A stretch of 7,346 nucleotides of DNA from Bacteroidota bacterium (lineage in GTDB: Bacteria > Bacteroidota > Bacteroidia > Flavobacteriales > Flavobacteriaceae): NCBI GenBank assembly GCA_024278565.1, contig JAJRSY010000050.1, forward strand, positions 1 to 7,346, written 5' to 3'. Below are positions 1 to 6,203 of the stretch, piece after piece. Made by a program: the position numbers and the translations under genes. Each line of letters starts with the position of its first letter. Position 1 is the first letter of the stretch. The notes beneath the pieces are model-generated. The model was given only the letters and a program-made list of their open reading frames with translations. It was not told where the DNA came from and made no database searches.

Positions 1-153
1 CTACTTAGGTTTGCAACAAAAGACAAAAAAGGAAGTAGGGTAAAAAACAGCACCATAACCCAGGAAACCCTCTCCCTTTTTACCGACAAACTAAAAGAAC
101 TGATTTCAGAAATCTGTGATCCTGAAATTGCTTTTACCGAAAAAGAGGTGTAA
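1..153 (+). CDS. C-terminal end of an upstream gene, possibly a PD-(D/E)XK nuclease family protein
   Basis: Frame 1 is open from the window edge to a TAA at 151-153, giving 50 residues. The visible tail is charged, with a probable amphipathic helix (TLSFTDKLKELISEI-like segment, about residues 23-38) and the ending DPEIAFTEKEV. This ending resembles, from memory, the C-termini of AddB-like PD-(D/E)XK nuclease family proteins of Flavobacteriaceae, but it contains no catalytic motif and no Cys cluster, so the family call is weak. That the segment is coding is supported by the uninterrupted frame and by good spacing to the next transcription unit. It is not obviously linked in function to the amino-sugar cluster downstream. 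Confidence 0.45.
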   Translation, partial: LLRFATKDKKGSRVKNSTITQETLSLFTDKLKELISEICDPEIAFTEKEV

Positions 154-321
154 GCTGCTTTCGTTTCAGCCTCCCTTGATATAAGCTATCTTGTTTTTTA
201 GTACCATCTTAAAGTGCTTTTGTCACATTCTTCCGAAGCCTAATTTTACTTGTTATTACATCTCAAAGTAATTTTTAAACCTACTTGGTCGAAAAAACAC
301 TCCTATAAATTATGTATTGCT

Positions 322-329
322 TATATTTG
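322..329 (+). promoter_or_regulatory. Candidate Bacteroidota -7 promoter element for the cluster
   Basis: The octamer TATATTTG matches the Bacteroidota -7 consensus TAnnTTTG exactly. It sits 62 bases upstream of the ATG at 392, which would place the transcript start near 333-336. No convincing -33 TTG lies at the usual spacing; the nearest is TTGG at 285-288, which is too far. The promoter would therefore be weak or activator-assisted. Its last two bases overlap the palindrome at 328-345, so a bound repressor would block it. Confidence 0.45.
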
Positions 330-345
330 TGTGTACGCACACACA
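328..345. promoter_or_regulatory. Near-perfect palindrome, candidate LacI-family operator
   Basis: TGTGTGTACGCACACACA reads as two 9-base half sites around a central CG, with 8 of 9 base pairs symmetric (only A335/C338 fails). LacI-family operators typically are 16-20 bp palindromes with a central CpG, where the hinge-helix leucine intercalates. The adjacent regulator has such a leucine (L56 in its hinge segment). The site overlaps the -7 element and ends 46 bases before the regulator's ATG, which fits negative autoregulation of the cluster. No second copy was noticed in the window. Binding by this particular regulator is inference. Confidence 0.6.
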
Positions 346-391
346 TAATGTTAAAAGAGACGCTCAATAATTCTTACGGCTATACTTCCAA

Positions 392-1447
392 ATGAAAAGA
401 TCAACCATTCAAGATGTCGCCAACTATGCCAATGTTTCCACCGGAACCATTGACAGGGTGCTACATAATAGAGGTAAGGTTTCCGCAGCCAAGAAAATAA
501 AAATAGAAGAGGCGATCGAGCATCTCAACTTCAATCCAAATCTTTTGGCAAGGACATTGGCCTTAAAAAATCAATTTGTAATCTGTAGTCTTTTCCCTAA
601 ATCTACCAGCTCAAATGGGTATTGGTCTCTTCCAAGACAAGGGTTTGAACGGGCAGCAACCAACTACCAAGATTTTGGTATCGTACAAAACGCTCTCGAA
701 TATAGCCTTTTCGATGAATCCACTTTTATGAAAAGTGCAAAATTAATTCTCGAAATGAGACCCAATGGTGTAGTTTTGGCTCCGCTTTTTGAAAAAGAAA
801 GTCTTTGGTTCATCGAACAGCTTGAACACCTTAATATTCAATATGTATTCATTGACGTCAATATTTCAGGCCAAAACAACCTTAGTTATATAGGTCCAGA
901 TTTAAAAGGTAGCGGTCATGTGGCGGCAAGGCTATTAAACTCGGTTTTAAACCCAAATGAGGATATTCTTATTGTTAACATGGTCAAGGGCCTTGAGAAT
1001 TCTACCCAAATAAAAATTATTGAACATGGTTTTCGAGAATTTTTTGCAGATACCTTTAGTGAGAACGATAGAACTATATGTTCGATTACCATTCCCTCAA
1101 TAGATCAAGACATGGTAACCAGCACGCTAACAAAATACTACTTAAATAACCCTGGCACTAAGGCGGTTTTTGTCACCAACTCACGGGCACACGTCATTTC
1201 AAATTACCATGCGGCAAATAAACTTGATATTAAGGTTATAGGCTTTGATCTAGTTGAGAAAAATATAGCTGAAATAAAAAAAGGGAACATTGATTTTCTT
1301 ATCTCACAAAGACCCATTTATCAAGGTGAAAAAGCAGTGCAATCACTATTTGATTATTTTGTTTACAAAAAATTACCGAAAAAAATAAAGTATGTCCCCC
1401 TTGATATTGTCATTCGTGAAAATGTAGATTATTACCTAAACGCTTAA
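392..1447 (+). CDS. LacI-family transcriptional regulator, probable local repressor
   Basis: The 351-residue length is normal for the LacI family. Residues 4-24 form the helix-turn-helix (STIQDVANYANVSTGTIDRV), including the GTIDRVLHNRG signature common in Bacteroidota members. Residues 51-58 (LLARTLAL) are the hinge helix with the minor-groove leucine L56. From about residue 60 to the end there is a periplasmic-binding-protein-like sensor domain with the expected alternating subdomains (for example FIDVN near 153 and VIGFDL in the second lobe). It would bind a sugar or sugar phosphate and control DNA binding in the cytoplasm. The ATG at 392 places the helix-turn-helix directly at the N-terminus, as is usual for the family. 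As first gene of the cluster, just behind a central-CG palindrome, it is likely an autoregulated repressor of amino-sugar genes. The effector (GlcNAc-6-P, GlcN-6-P or another compound) cannot be read from the sequence. Confidence 0.9.
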   Translation: MKRSTIQDVANYANVSTGTIDRVLHNRGKVSAAKKIKIEEAIEHLNFNPNLLARTLALKNQFVICSLFPKSTSSNGYWSLPRQGFERAATNYQDFGIVQNALEYSLFDESTFMKSAKLILEMRPNGVVLAPLFEKESLWFIEQLEHLNIQYVFIDVNISGQNNLSYIGPDLKGSGHVAARLLNSVLNPNEDILIVNMVKGLENSTQIKIIEHGFREFFADTFSENDRTICSITIPSIDQDMVTSTLTKYYLNNPGTKAVFVTNSRAHVISNYHAANKLDIKVIGFDLVEKNIAEIKKGNIDFLISQRPIYQGEKAVQSLFDYFVYKKLPKKIKYVPLDIVIRENVDYYLNA

Positions 1448-1492
1448 TACGTTTTTATTGGAAACTAAAAAGCAGTACTTAAAAAGGATTAA

Positions 1493-2836
1493 ATGAAAAA
1501 TACGAGAAGAAACTTTATTAAAAAGACCGCTGCAAGTTCGGTATTGTTCGTCGCTGGTGGTGTACTACCGCAATTCAGCGCAAAGAGTTATGCAAATATT
1601 CTAGGGTCCAATAACAAGATAAACGTTTCTATGATGGGTGTCAACAGTAGGGGCAATGCCCTGGCCCAGAATTTTGCAAGCCAAGACAATTGTAATGTGG
1701 TCCATGTCTGCGATGTCGATAGCCGGGCAATAACCAAATGCCTTGCCTCTTTGAAGGAAAGGCAAACCATCACTGCCAAGCCCTATACCGATTTTCGAAA
1801 GTCGTTAGAAAGCAAAGATATAGATGCCCTAGTTATCGCAGCCCCTGATCATTGGCATGCGCCAGCCTCTTTAATCGCCATGGAGGCCGGTAAGCATGTG
1901 TATGTTGAAAAACCCTGTGGTCATAACCCAAATGAAGGTGAAATTCTGGTCAAAGCCGCAAAAAAGTATGGCAAGGTCATTCAAATGGGAAATCAACGCC
2001 GTTCATGGCCCAATGTCATTGAAGGCATTAATGCACTTAAAAGCGGAGCCATTGGCCGTATTTATTTCGGTAAGGGATGGTATACCAACAATCGCCCATC
2101 TATCGGGATCGGCAAAGAGGTTGCCGTGCCCGAATGGCTTGATTGGGATCTTTGGCAAGGCCCGGCACCCAGAAAAAACTATAAGGACAATATTGTACAT
2201 TACAATTGGCACTGGCGATGGCATTGGGGCACTGGTGAAGCCTTGAACAACGGCACCCATATGATCGATCTTTTACGTTGGGGCATGGGAGCAGATTATC
2301 CCACCAAGGTGAGCTCAAACGGCGGAAGATACAGATACCAAGATGATTGGGAAACTCCTGATACGCAAACAATCAATCTAGACTTTGCAGATAATATGTC
2401 AATGTCTTGGGAAGGCAGAAGTTGTAATGGAAAAGACATTGCCGGCAGTACTGTAGGTGTTATGTTCTATGGTGAAAATGGTAGCATGTTGATATCTGGA
2501 GGAAACAGTTATACCCTATACGACCTCAAGGGGACTGTGGTCAAAGAGGTATTGGACGACACGGTCATTGACCCTAGAAACAAATCAAATCCGGCCGAAT
2601 TGTTAGATGCCCTGCATATCCAAAATATGTTCGATGCAATACGGAACGGGGACACTTTAAATGCCGATATAGACTCAGGTCATAAAAGCACCTTACTGGT
2701 GCAGCTTGGCAATATTTCGCAACGTGTTGGAAGATCGTTGGAGATCGATTCGACAAACGGGCACATCATCGACGATTCAGAGGCCCAAAATCTATGGAGC
2801 CGTGCCTACCAAGAAGGGTGGGAAATGAAATTATAA
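1493..2836 (+). CDS. Tat-exported Gfo/Idh/MocA family NAD-dependent oxidoreductase
   Basis: The 447-residue protein starts with a twin-arginine signal (TRRNFIKK, residues 4-11) followed by a hydrophobic stretch, with probable cleavage after SYA at about residue 34. This implies folding with its cofactor in the cytoplasm and export to the periplasm. The Rossmann domain follows, with a nucleotide-binding loop at 48-54 (MGVNSRG), APDHWH at 117-122 and the family EKP motif at 139-141 (K140 the usual catalytic lysine). The C-terminal domain carries a Trp/His-rich segment at 238-246 and GTHMID at 254-259, with H256 and D259 in the usual active-site positions. AAGGA at 1484-1488 precedes the ATG. 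It lies 45 bases after the regulator and 29 before nagA, so it is expected to act on the same sugar or its glycoside. Exported relatives include redox-assisted glycosidases such as GH109, but the Trp/His segment here looks unlike GH109. The exact reaction is not predictable. Confidence 0.88.
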   Translation: MKNTRRNFIKKTAASSVLFVAGGVLPQFSAKSYANILGSNNKINVSMMGVNSRGNALAQNFASQDNCNVVHVCDVDSRAITKCLASLKERQTITAKPYTDFRKSLESKDIDALVIAAPDHWHAPASLIAMEAGKHVYVEKPCGHNPNEGEILVKAAKKYGKVIQMGNQRRSWPNVIEGINALKSGAIGRIYFGKGWYTNNRPSIGIGKEVAVPEWLDWDLWQGPAPRKNYKDNIVHYNWHWRWHWGTGEALNNGTHMIDLLRWGMGADYPTKVSSNGGRYRYQDDWETPDTQTINLDFADNMSMSWEGRSCNGKDIAGSTVGVMFYGENGSMLISGGNSYTLYDLKGTVVKEVLDDTVIDPRNKSNPAELLDALHIQNMFDAIRNGDTLNADIDSGHKSTLLVQLGNISQRVGRSLEIDSTNGHIIDDSEAQNLWSRAYQEGWEMKL

Positions 2837-2865
2837 AAAGAACCTTATCAATAGAAAATTGACGT

Positions 2866-4086
2866 ATGATGAAACTCAGAACAATATCAATAATCTCAAT
2901 CCTACTTTTTTTAAGTATGAAAACTACAAACCAAACCAATTTCGATACCATTGAAGGTGTTTTATATTCTGATAAAGGCATGATTTCCATTGAGTTGTTC
3001 AATGGTAAGATATCTAATATCCAACGCCTTGACAAAGAATCAGAAGGAGCGAAGTCTTATATTGCCCCCGGTTTGATCGATCTGCAGATCAACGGTTATA
3101 TGGGGGTTGATTTCTCTGGTCCAGACCTCACGGTTGAAGGAGTTCGAAAAGCTACAAAAGCACTTTGGAAAGCAGGTGTTACCACTTATTTTCCCACCCT
3201 GATTACCAGCGACATTGCTCGTTTGAAAAAAAACTTCGCCATTTTGGCCGAAGCCCAAAAAGACCCTGAAATCTCAAAATCGATTCCCGGTTTTCATCTT
3301 GAAGGCCCTTACATTTCCCCTATAAAAGGGTTTAGGGGAGCACATTTGGAAAAATATATTAAAAACCCAGACTGGTCCGAATTTCAAGAGATTCAAAAGG
3401 CGGCCAACAACGGAATCCGATTGATTACCCTTGCCCCAGAACTTGAAGGTGCAATTCCGTTCATTCGCAATTGCGTTGCCAGTGGAATGGTCGTAGCTCT
3501 AGGACATCACAATGGAAACGCCGAAACCATTCAAAAGGCAGTTGATGCCGGCGCACGAATGGCAACCCATTTAGGTAATGGTTGTGCCAATGAGATCAAC
3601 CGCCACCATAACCCCATTTGGCCACAGCTTTCAAATGATCTGATAACCCCCAGTATTATCGCAGATGGTTTTCATTTGACAAAAGAAGAGGTTCGTAGTT
3701 TTTATAAGGCCAAGGGTCCCGACAATACCATTTTGGTCTCCGATGCCTTGGATTTGGCAGGGCTGCCACCCGGTGAATATATCCGTGGGGAACGAACCTT
3801 ATTGTTGACGCCCAATGTAGTGAAGTTGCCAAAGGAAGATGTCTTGGCGGGTGCGGCCTCACCGATCAGTAAATGTGTTGGGGTCATCATGAAATTTACA
3901 CAGTGCAGCATTGCCGATGCCATTCAAATGGCCAGTACCAACCCTGCTGAAATGCTGTCCTTGGATAAACTGGGGCGCATAGAAGAAGGAAAACGTGCTG
4001 ACCTGATTTTGTTTACCATGGAAAACAACGAAATGATCATACAGAAAACATACGTCGCCGGCAAGTTGGTATATTCTCAAGACTAA
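2866..4086 (+). CDS. nagA: N-acetylglucosamine-6-phosphate deacetylase-type amidohydrolase
   Basis: The 406-residue amidohydrolase is expected to remove the acetyl group from an N-acetyl-hexosamine 6-phosphate, giving hexosamine 6-phosphate and acetate. Diagnostic segments in order are PGLIDLQINGYMGVDF (68-83, with Q-N in place of the HxH of other amidohydrolases), HLEGPYIS (144-151, metal ligand E146), GHHNGNAET (213-221), ATHLGNG (233-239, metal ligand H235), IADGFH (265-270, H270) and VSDA (292-295, catalytic D293). The GNG...RHHNPIW stretch at 237-252 differs from E. coli NagA (YNAM...) and marks a separate NagA-like subfamily, so another acetamido sugar phosphate is possible. The first 17 residues (MMKLRTISIISILLFLS) look like a signal or membrane anchor, odd for a cytosolic enzyme. 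An ATG at 2917 would give a 389-residue protein without it, but is preceded by a T-rich run rather than an A-rich leader. The start is therefore unsettled; 2866 and 2869 are both possible. Confidence 0.85.
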   Translation: MMKLRTISIISILLFLSMKTTNQTNFDTIEGVLYSDKGMISIELFNGKISNIQRLDKESEGAKSYIAPGLIDLQINGYMGVDFSGPDLTVEGVRKATKALWKAGVTTYFPTLITSDIARLKKNFAILAEAQKDPEISKSIPGFHLEGPYISPIKGFRGAHLEKYIKNPDWSEFQEIQKAANNGIRLITLAPELEGAIPFIRNCVASGMVVALGHHNGNAETIQKAVDAGARMATHLGNGCANEINRHHNPIWPQLSNDLITPSIIADGFHLTKEEVRSFYKAKGPDNTILVSDALDLAGLPPGEYIRGERTLLLTPNVVKLPKEDVLAGAASPISKCVGVIMKFTQCSIADAIQMASTNPAEMLSLDKLGRIEEGKRADLILFTMENNEMIIQKTYVAGKLVYSQD

Positions 4087-4098
4087 GAAGCACTTATT

Positions 4099-5340
4099 TT
4101 GAAAAACAATTCATTTACAAAAAAAGCCCTCATAGCATTGAGTGCGGTAGGACCAGGTCTTTTTTTAATCGGATACAATATCGGCACAGGTAGCGTAACC
4201 ACAATGGCAAAAACTGGGGCAGAACATGGTATGGGCCTGTTCTGGGTATTGCTGCTGTCATGTGTCTTCACCTACATACTTATGGTCGCTTACGGAAAGG
4301 TAACCCTAGTTTCGGGCAGAACCGCATTGTTCAATATCAAAAAGGAATTCAAAGGCGGATGGATACTATCACTCTACATCATCATTGCCCTCATCATTGG
4401 TGAATTGCTCGCACTCATGGGTGTCATGGGCATTGTCGCCGATCTGGTGCAAGAAGGTATACGACTGGGTTTTGATGGTGCAATGATCCATAGAGCTTGG
4501 ATCATACTGTTCTTTATCGCTATTCTTTCGTTATTCCTTTGGTTTGGTCGCTATCAGGTTTTCGAAAAAGTATTGACGTTTTTGGTCGTCTTAATGGGTC
4601 TTTCATTTATCGTGGTCTTCTTTATGGTAAAGCCCAGTTTTTCATCTTTGATTTCTGGCATAGTACCAAGCATACCCGATGTGCCTGGATCGCTGGGACT
4701 AATAGCGGCCATTGCAGGTACAACCTGTTCGGCTGCAGTTTTTATCATGCGGAGTACCGTTGTGGCCGAAAAAGGATGGGGCATCAATGACCTGAAAAAA
4801 GAAAAAACCGATTCTTTCGTTTCCGCATTTATGATGCTCTTGCTGAGTGGGGTTATCATGGCCGTAGCTGCAGGAACACTTCATGTATCTGGACTAAAAC
4901 TAGAAAATACCGTAGAAATGATCGAAATGTTCGAACCGATCGGGGGAAAATCTGCTGCATTTTTACTGATTATCGGCATTGCAGGAGCAGGTCTGTCCAC
5001 TATATTTCCCATTGTCCTTATTGCACCTTGGTTGCTCGCCGATTACCGCGGAACCCCAAGAAATATTCATTCCACACAATCGAGGGTGCTTATTGGAATC
5101 GCTTTGATTTTTACTTTTGGTACGGTCTTTATGGATGAAAGACCCCCTGCACTCATGATTTTCTCGCAAGCTTTTCAAGCATGTATACTACCCGCAGTAG
5201 CTATTCCCATTATCCTTTTAATCAATAAGCAAAAACTTATGGGAAGCCACAAAGCAGGAACAAAACTTAATATCGGTATCGCTGCGGTCATCTTATTTTC
5301 ACTGGTTACCGCTTGGTTTGCAATAAAAGAATTTATCTAA
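4099..5340 (+). CDS. Nramp-fold (SLC11-like) transporter with altered metal-binding motifs
   Basis: The 413-residue inner-membrane protein has about 11 hydrophobic helices (roughly 11-35, 46-66, 88-116, 133-151, 156-177, 196-218, 238-262, 286-313, 329-345, 349-375 and 389-411), the Nramp number. Nramp identity is supported by GPGLFLIGY at 18-26 and by SQAFQACILP...KLMG at 356-382, which follows the Nramp helix-10 pattern. The helix-1 motif DPGN of metal-transporting Nramps is replaced (IGTG at 28-31) and the helix-6 MPH is replaced (SAA at 211-213, in GTTCSAA). The ligands for Mn/Fe are therefore absent and the substrate is unknown. The gene begins with TTG at 4099: the TAA of nagA is in frame 12 bases upstream, no ATG lies between, and the first internal ATG (4204) would remove helix 1. 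It sits 12 bases after nagA and 5 before nagB, arguing for a role in amino-sugar use. It ends with a double stop (TAATAA). Confidence 0.85.
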   Translation: MKNNSFTKKALIALSAVGPGLFLIGYNIGTGSVTTMAKTGAEHGMGLFWVLLLSCVFTYILMVAYGKVTLVSGRTALFNIKKEFKGGWILSLYIIIALIIGELLALMGVMGIVADLVQEGIRLGFDGAMIHRAWIILFFIAILSLFLWFGRYQVFEKVLTFLVVLMGLSFIVVFFMVKPSFSSLISGIVPSIPDVPGSLGLIAAIAGTTCSAAVFIMRSTVVAEKGWGINDLKKEKTDSFVSAFMMLLLSGVIMAVAAGTLHVSGLKLENTVEMIEMFEPIGGKSAAFLLIIGIAGAGLSTIFPIVLIAPWLLADYRGTPRNIHSTQSRVLIGIALIFTFGTVFMDERPPALMIFSQAFQACILPAVAIPIILLINKQKLMGSHKAGTKLNIGIAAVILFSLVTAWFAIKEFI

Positions 5341-5345
5341 TAAAA

Positions 5346-6104
5346 ATGGAAAAAACAATACAGGTTGAAAATTTAAAAGTGGAAGTTTATAAAGAACCCA
5401 TCGAAATGGGAAAAGCAGCAGCAGATTTTGTTGCAGCCAAATTGAACAAAACCATCGAAGAGAAAGGTGCGGCCAATCTTATTTTAGCGACAGGGGCATC
5501 GCAATTCACATTTTTAGAGGCTTTACAGCAAAAAGAAATTGATTGGAAAAAAATCACTGTTTTTCATTTAGATGAATACAAGGGCATCTCAGATAACCAC
5601 CCAGCAAGTTTTCGCAAATACTTAAAAGACCGAATATTAGATGCTGTAGCTCCTAAAAAGATCTATTTTTTGAACGGGGATGCTGAAAACCTTGAGCAAG
5701 AAATGCTCCGCTACGAAGAAAAATTGAAAAAACATCCGATAGATGTTGGCTGTATCGGCATTGGCGAAAACGGTCATATCGCATTCAATGACCCTCCCGT
5801 AGCCGATTTCAATGACCCCAAACTGGTAAAATTGGTTGAGCTTGACGAGGCATGTAGAAATCAACAACTGGGTGAAGGGTGGTTTCCAACTTTCGAAGAT
5901 GTGCCGACCCGCGCACTCACCTTAACCATCTCTGCCATTTTAAGCTGTAAGGCCATCTGTTGTGTTGTACCCGATGTGCGAAAGGCAGATGCCGTTTTTA
6001 ATACATTGAATGGATCCATAAGCACTGCGTGCCCGGCAACTATTTTAAGAACCCATTCTGATACGGTGCTGTTTTTAGATTCAGCATCAGCGTCAAATTT
6101 ATAG
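5346..6104 (+). CDS. nagB: Glucosamine-6-phosphate deaminase/isomerase-type enzyme, divergent active site
   Basis: The 252-residue cytosolic enzyme belongs to the NagB/6-phosphogluconolactonase family. Its expected reaction is glucosamine 6-phosphate to fructose 6-phosphate plus ammonia, following the NagA step. Visible motifs are LATGAS (47-52, phosphate loop), FHLDEYKG (73-80, with D76 matching E. coli catalytic D72), GENGHIAFND (140-149, with H144 matching H143) and a family-typical C-terminal half (VPTRALTLTI, 187-196). Compared with E. coli, D141 is N142 and E148 is D149. The ADFNDP and RNQQLGEGWF segments mark a subfamily found in Bacteroidota and other phyla, so deaminase activity is likely but not certain. 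The ATG at 5346 is chosen 5 bases after the transporter stop. An in-frame TTG at 5313 would overlap the transporter and add a tail with no family match. Confidence 0.85.
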   Translation: MEKTIQVENLKVEVYKEPIEMGKAAADFVAAKLNKTIEEKGAANLILATGASQFTFLEALQQKEIDWKKITVFHLDEYKGISDNHPASFRKYLKDRILDAVAPKKIYFLNGDAENLEQEMLRYEEKLKKHPIDVGCIGIGENGHIAFNDPPVADFNDPKLVKLVELDEACRNQQLGEGWFPTFEDVPTRALTLTISAILSCKAICCVVPDVRKADAVFNTLNGSISTACPATILRTHSDTVLFLDSASASNL

Positions 6105-6203
6105 TACTTTTTAACTCTATAGAAACAACAGATTTTCTTAATTTGTAGCTTATTTCATAACTCAAAATACAACTAAGAAATCATGCTAGGAAAGAAGGGT
6201 GCA
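6105..6203. other. Gap between the nag cluster and the cytochrome c gene
   Basis: This 99-base AT-rich gap contains an imperfect -7-like octamer TTAATTTG (6138-6145, one mismatch to TAnnTTTG) without a -33 partner. It also contains a weak 5-bp inverted repeat (TATAG 6100-6104 with CTATA 6117-6121) without a following T-run. A separate promoter for the downstream gene is possible but not demonstrable, and I see no convincing terminator. Confidence 0.4.
6188..6199 (+). promoter_or_regulatory. Purine-rich ribosome binding site deciding the next start
   Basis: AGGAAAGAAGGG lies 5-8 bases upstream of the ATG at 6204 and is much more Shine-Dalgarno-like than anything before the other genes here. 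It falls inside the extension that an earlier in-frame ATG (6183) would create, and therefore favours 6204 as the start. Confidence 0.55.

Larger units (their letters stand above)
154..391. other. Intergenic regulatory region upstream of the amino-sugar cluster
   Basis: These 238 AT-rich bases separate the upstream gene from the LacI-family gene. The right third holds a TAnnTTTG-type -7 element and an overlapping palindrome (listed separately). The left part, about 154-200, contains two short inverted repeats (GCTG 154-157 with CAGC 167-170, and GATA 178-181 with TATC 187-190). The second is followed by a T-rich run, which may mark weak termination of the upstream gene, but neither stem is strong. 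I see no gene, tRNA or riboswitch in this stretch. Confidence 0.6.
392..6104 (+). other. Predicted five-gene amino-sugar catabolic operon
   Basis: Five same-strand genes follow one another with gaps of 45, 29, 12 and 5 bases and no plausible internal terminator: LacI-type regulator, Tat-exported Gfo/Idh/MocA protein, NagA-type deacetylase, Nramp-fold transporter, NagB-type deaminase. The only strong promoter/operator-like signal lies before the first gene. The NagA and NagB pair defines the core chemistry, and the other members are assigned to the pathway by context. A gap of 99 bases with its own ribosome binding site separates the cytochrome c gene downstream, which may or may not be co-transcribed. 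Confidence 0.65.

Noticed and set aside
154..200. Rho-independent terminator after the upstream gene
   Set aside because: The stems are only 4 bp (GCTG/CAGC and GATA/TATC) and low in GC; a T-rich run follows the second, but the structure is too weak to call.
1448..1455. Second promoter (-7-like TACGTTTT) before the oxidoreductase gene
   Set aside because: The last base of TAnnTTTG is wrong, and the short 45-base gap would place any -33 element inside the regulator gene; co-transcription is simpler.
1896..2246. Open frame of 116 codons on the + strand in another phase
   Set aside because: It sits inside the Gfo/Idh/MocA gene over its conserved EKP region; the translation has no family features and reflects codon bias of the real gene.
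1493..2836. Assignment of the oxidoreductase as a GH109 alpha-N-acetylgalactosaminidase
   Set aside because: The Tat signal and EKP motif fit the wider superfamily, but the Trp/His-rich segment and GTHMIDLLRWG match other exported Gfo/Idh/MocA subfamilies better than GH109.
5313..5345. Upstream TTG start for the NagB-type gene
   Set aside because: It would overlap the end of the transporter gene by 28 bases and add 11 residues with no counterpart in the family; ATG 5346 has normal operon spacing.
6100..6121. Terminator after nagB
   Set aside because: The TATAG/CTATA stem has only 5 mostly A-T pairs and is followed by AGAAACAACAG rather than a T-run.
6183..6203. Earlier in-frame ATG for the cytochrome c gene
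   Set aside because: It would put seven extra residues before a standard lipoprotein signal, and the purine-rich ribosome binding site falls inside this segment, which favours ATG 6204.
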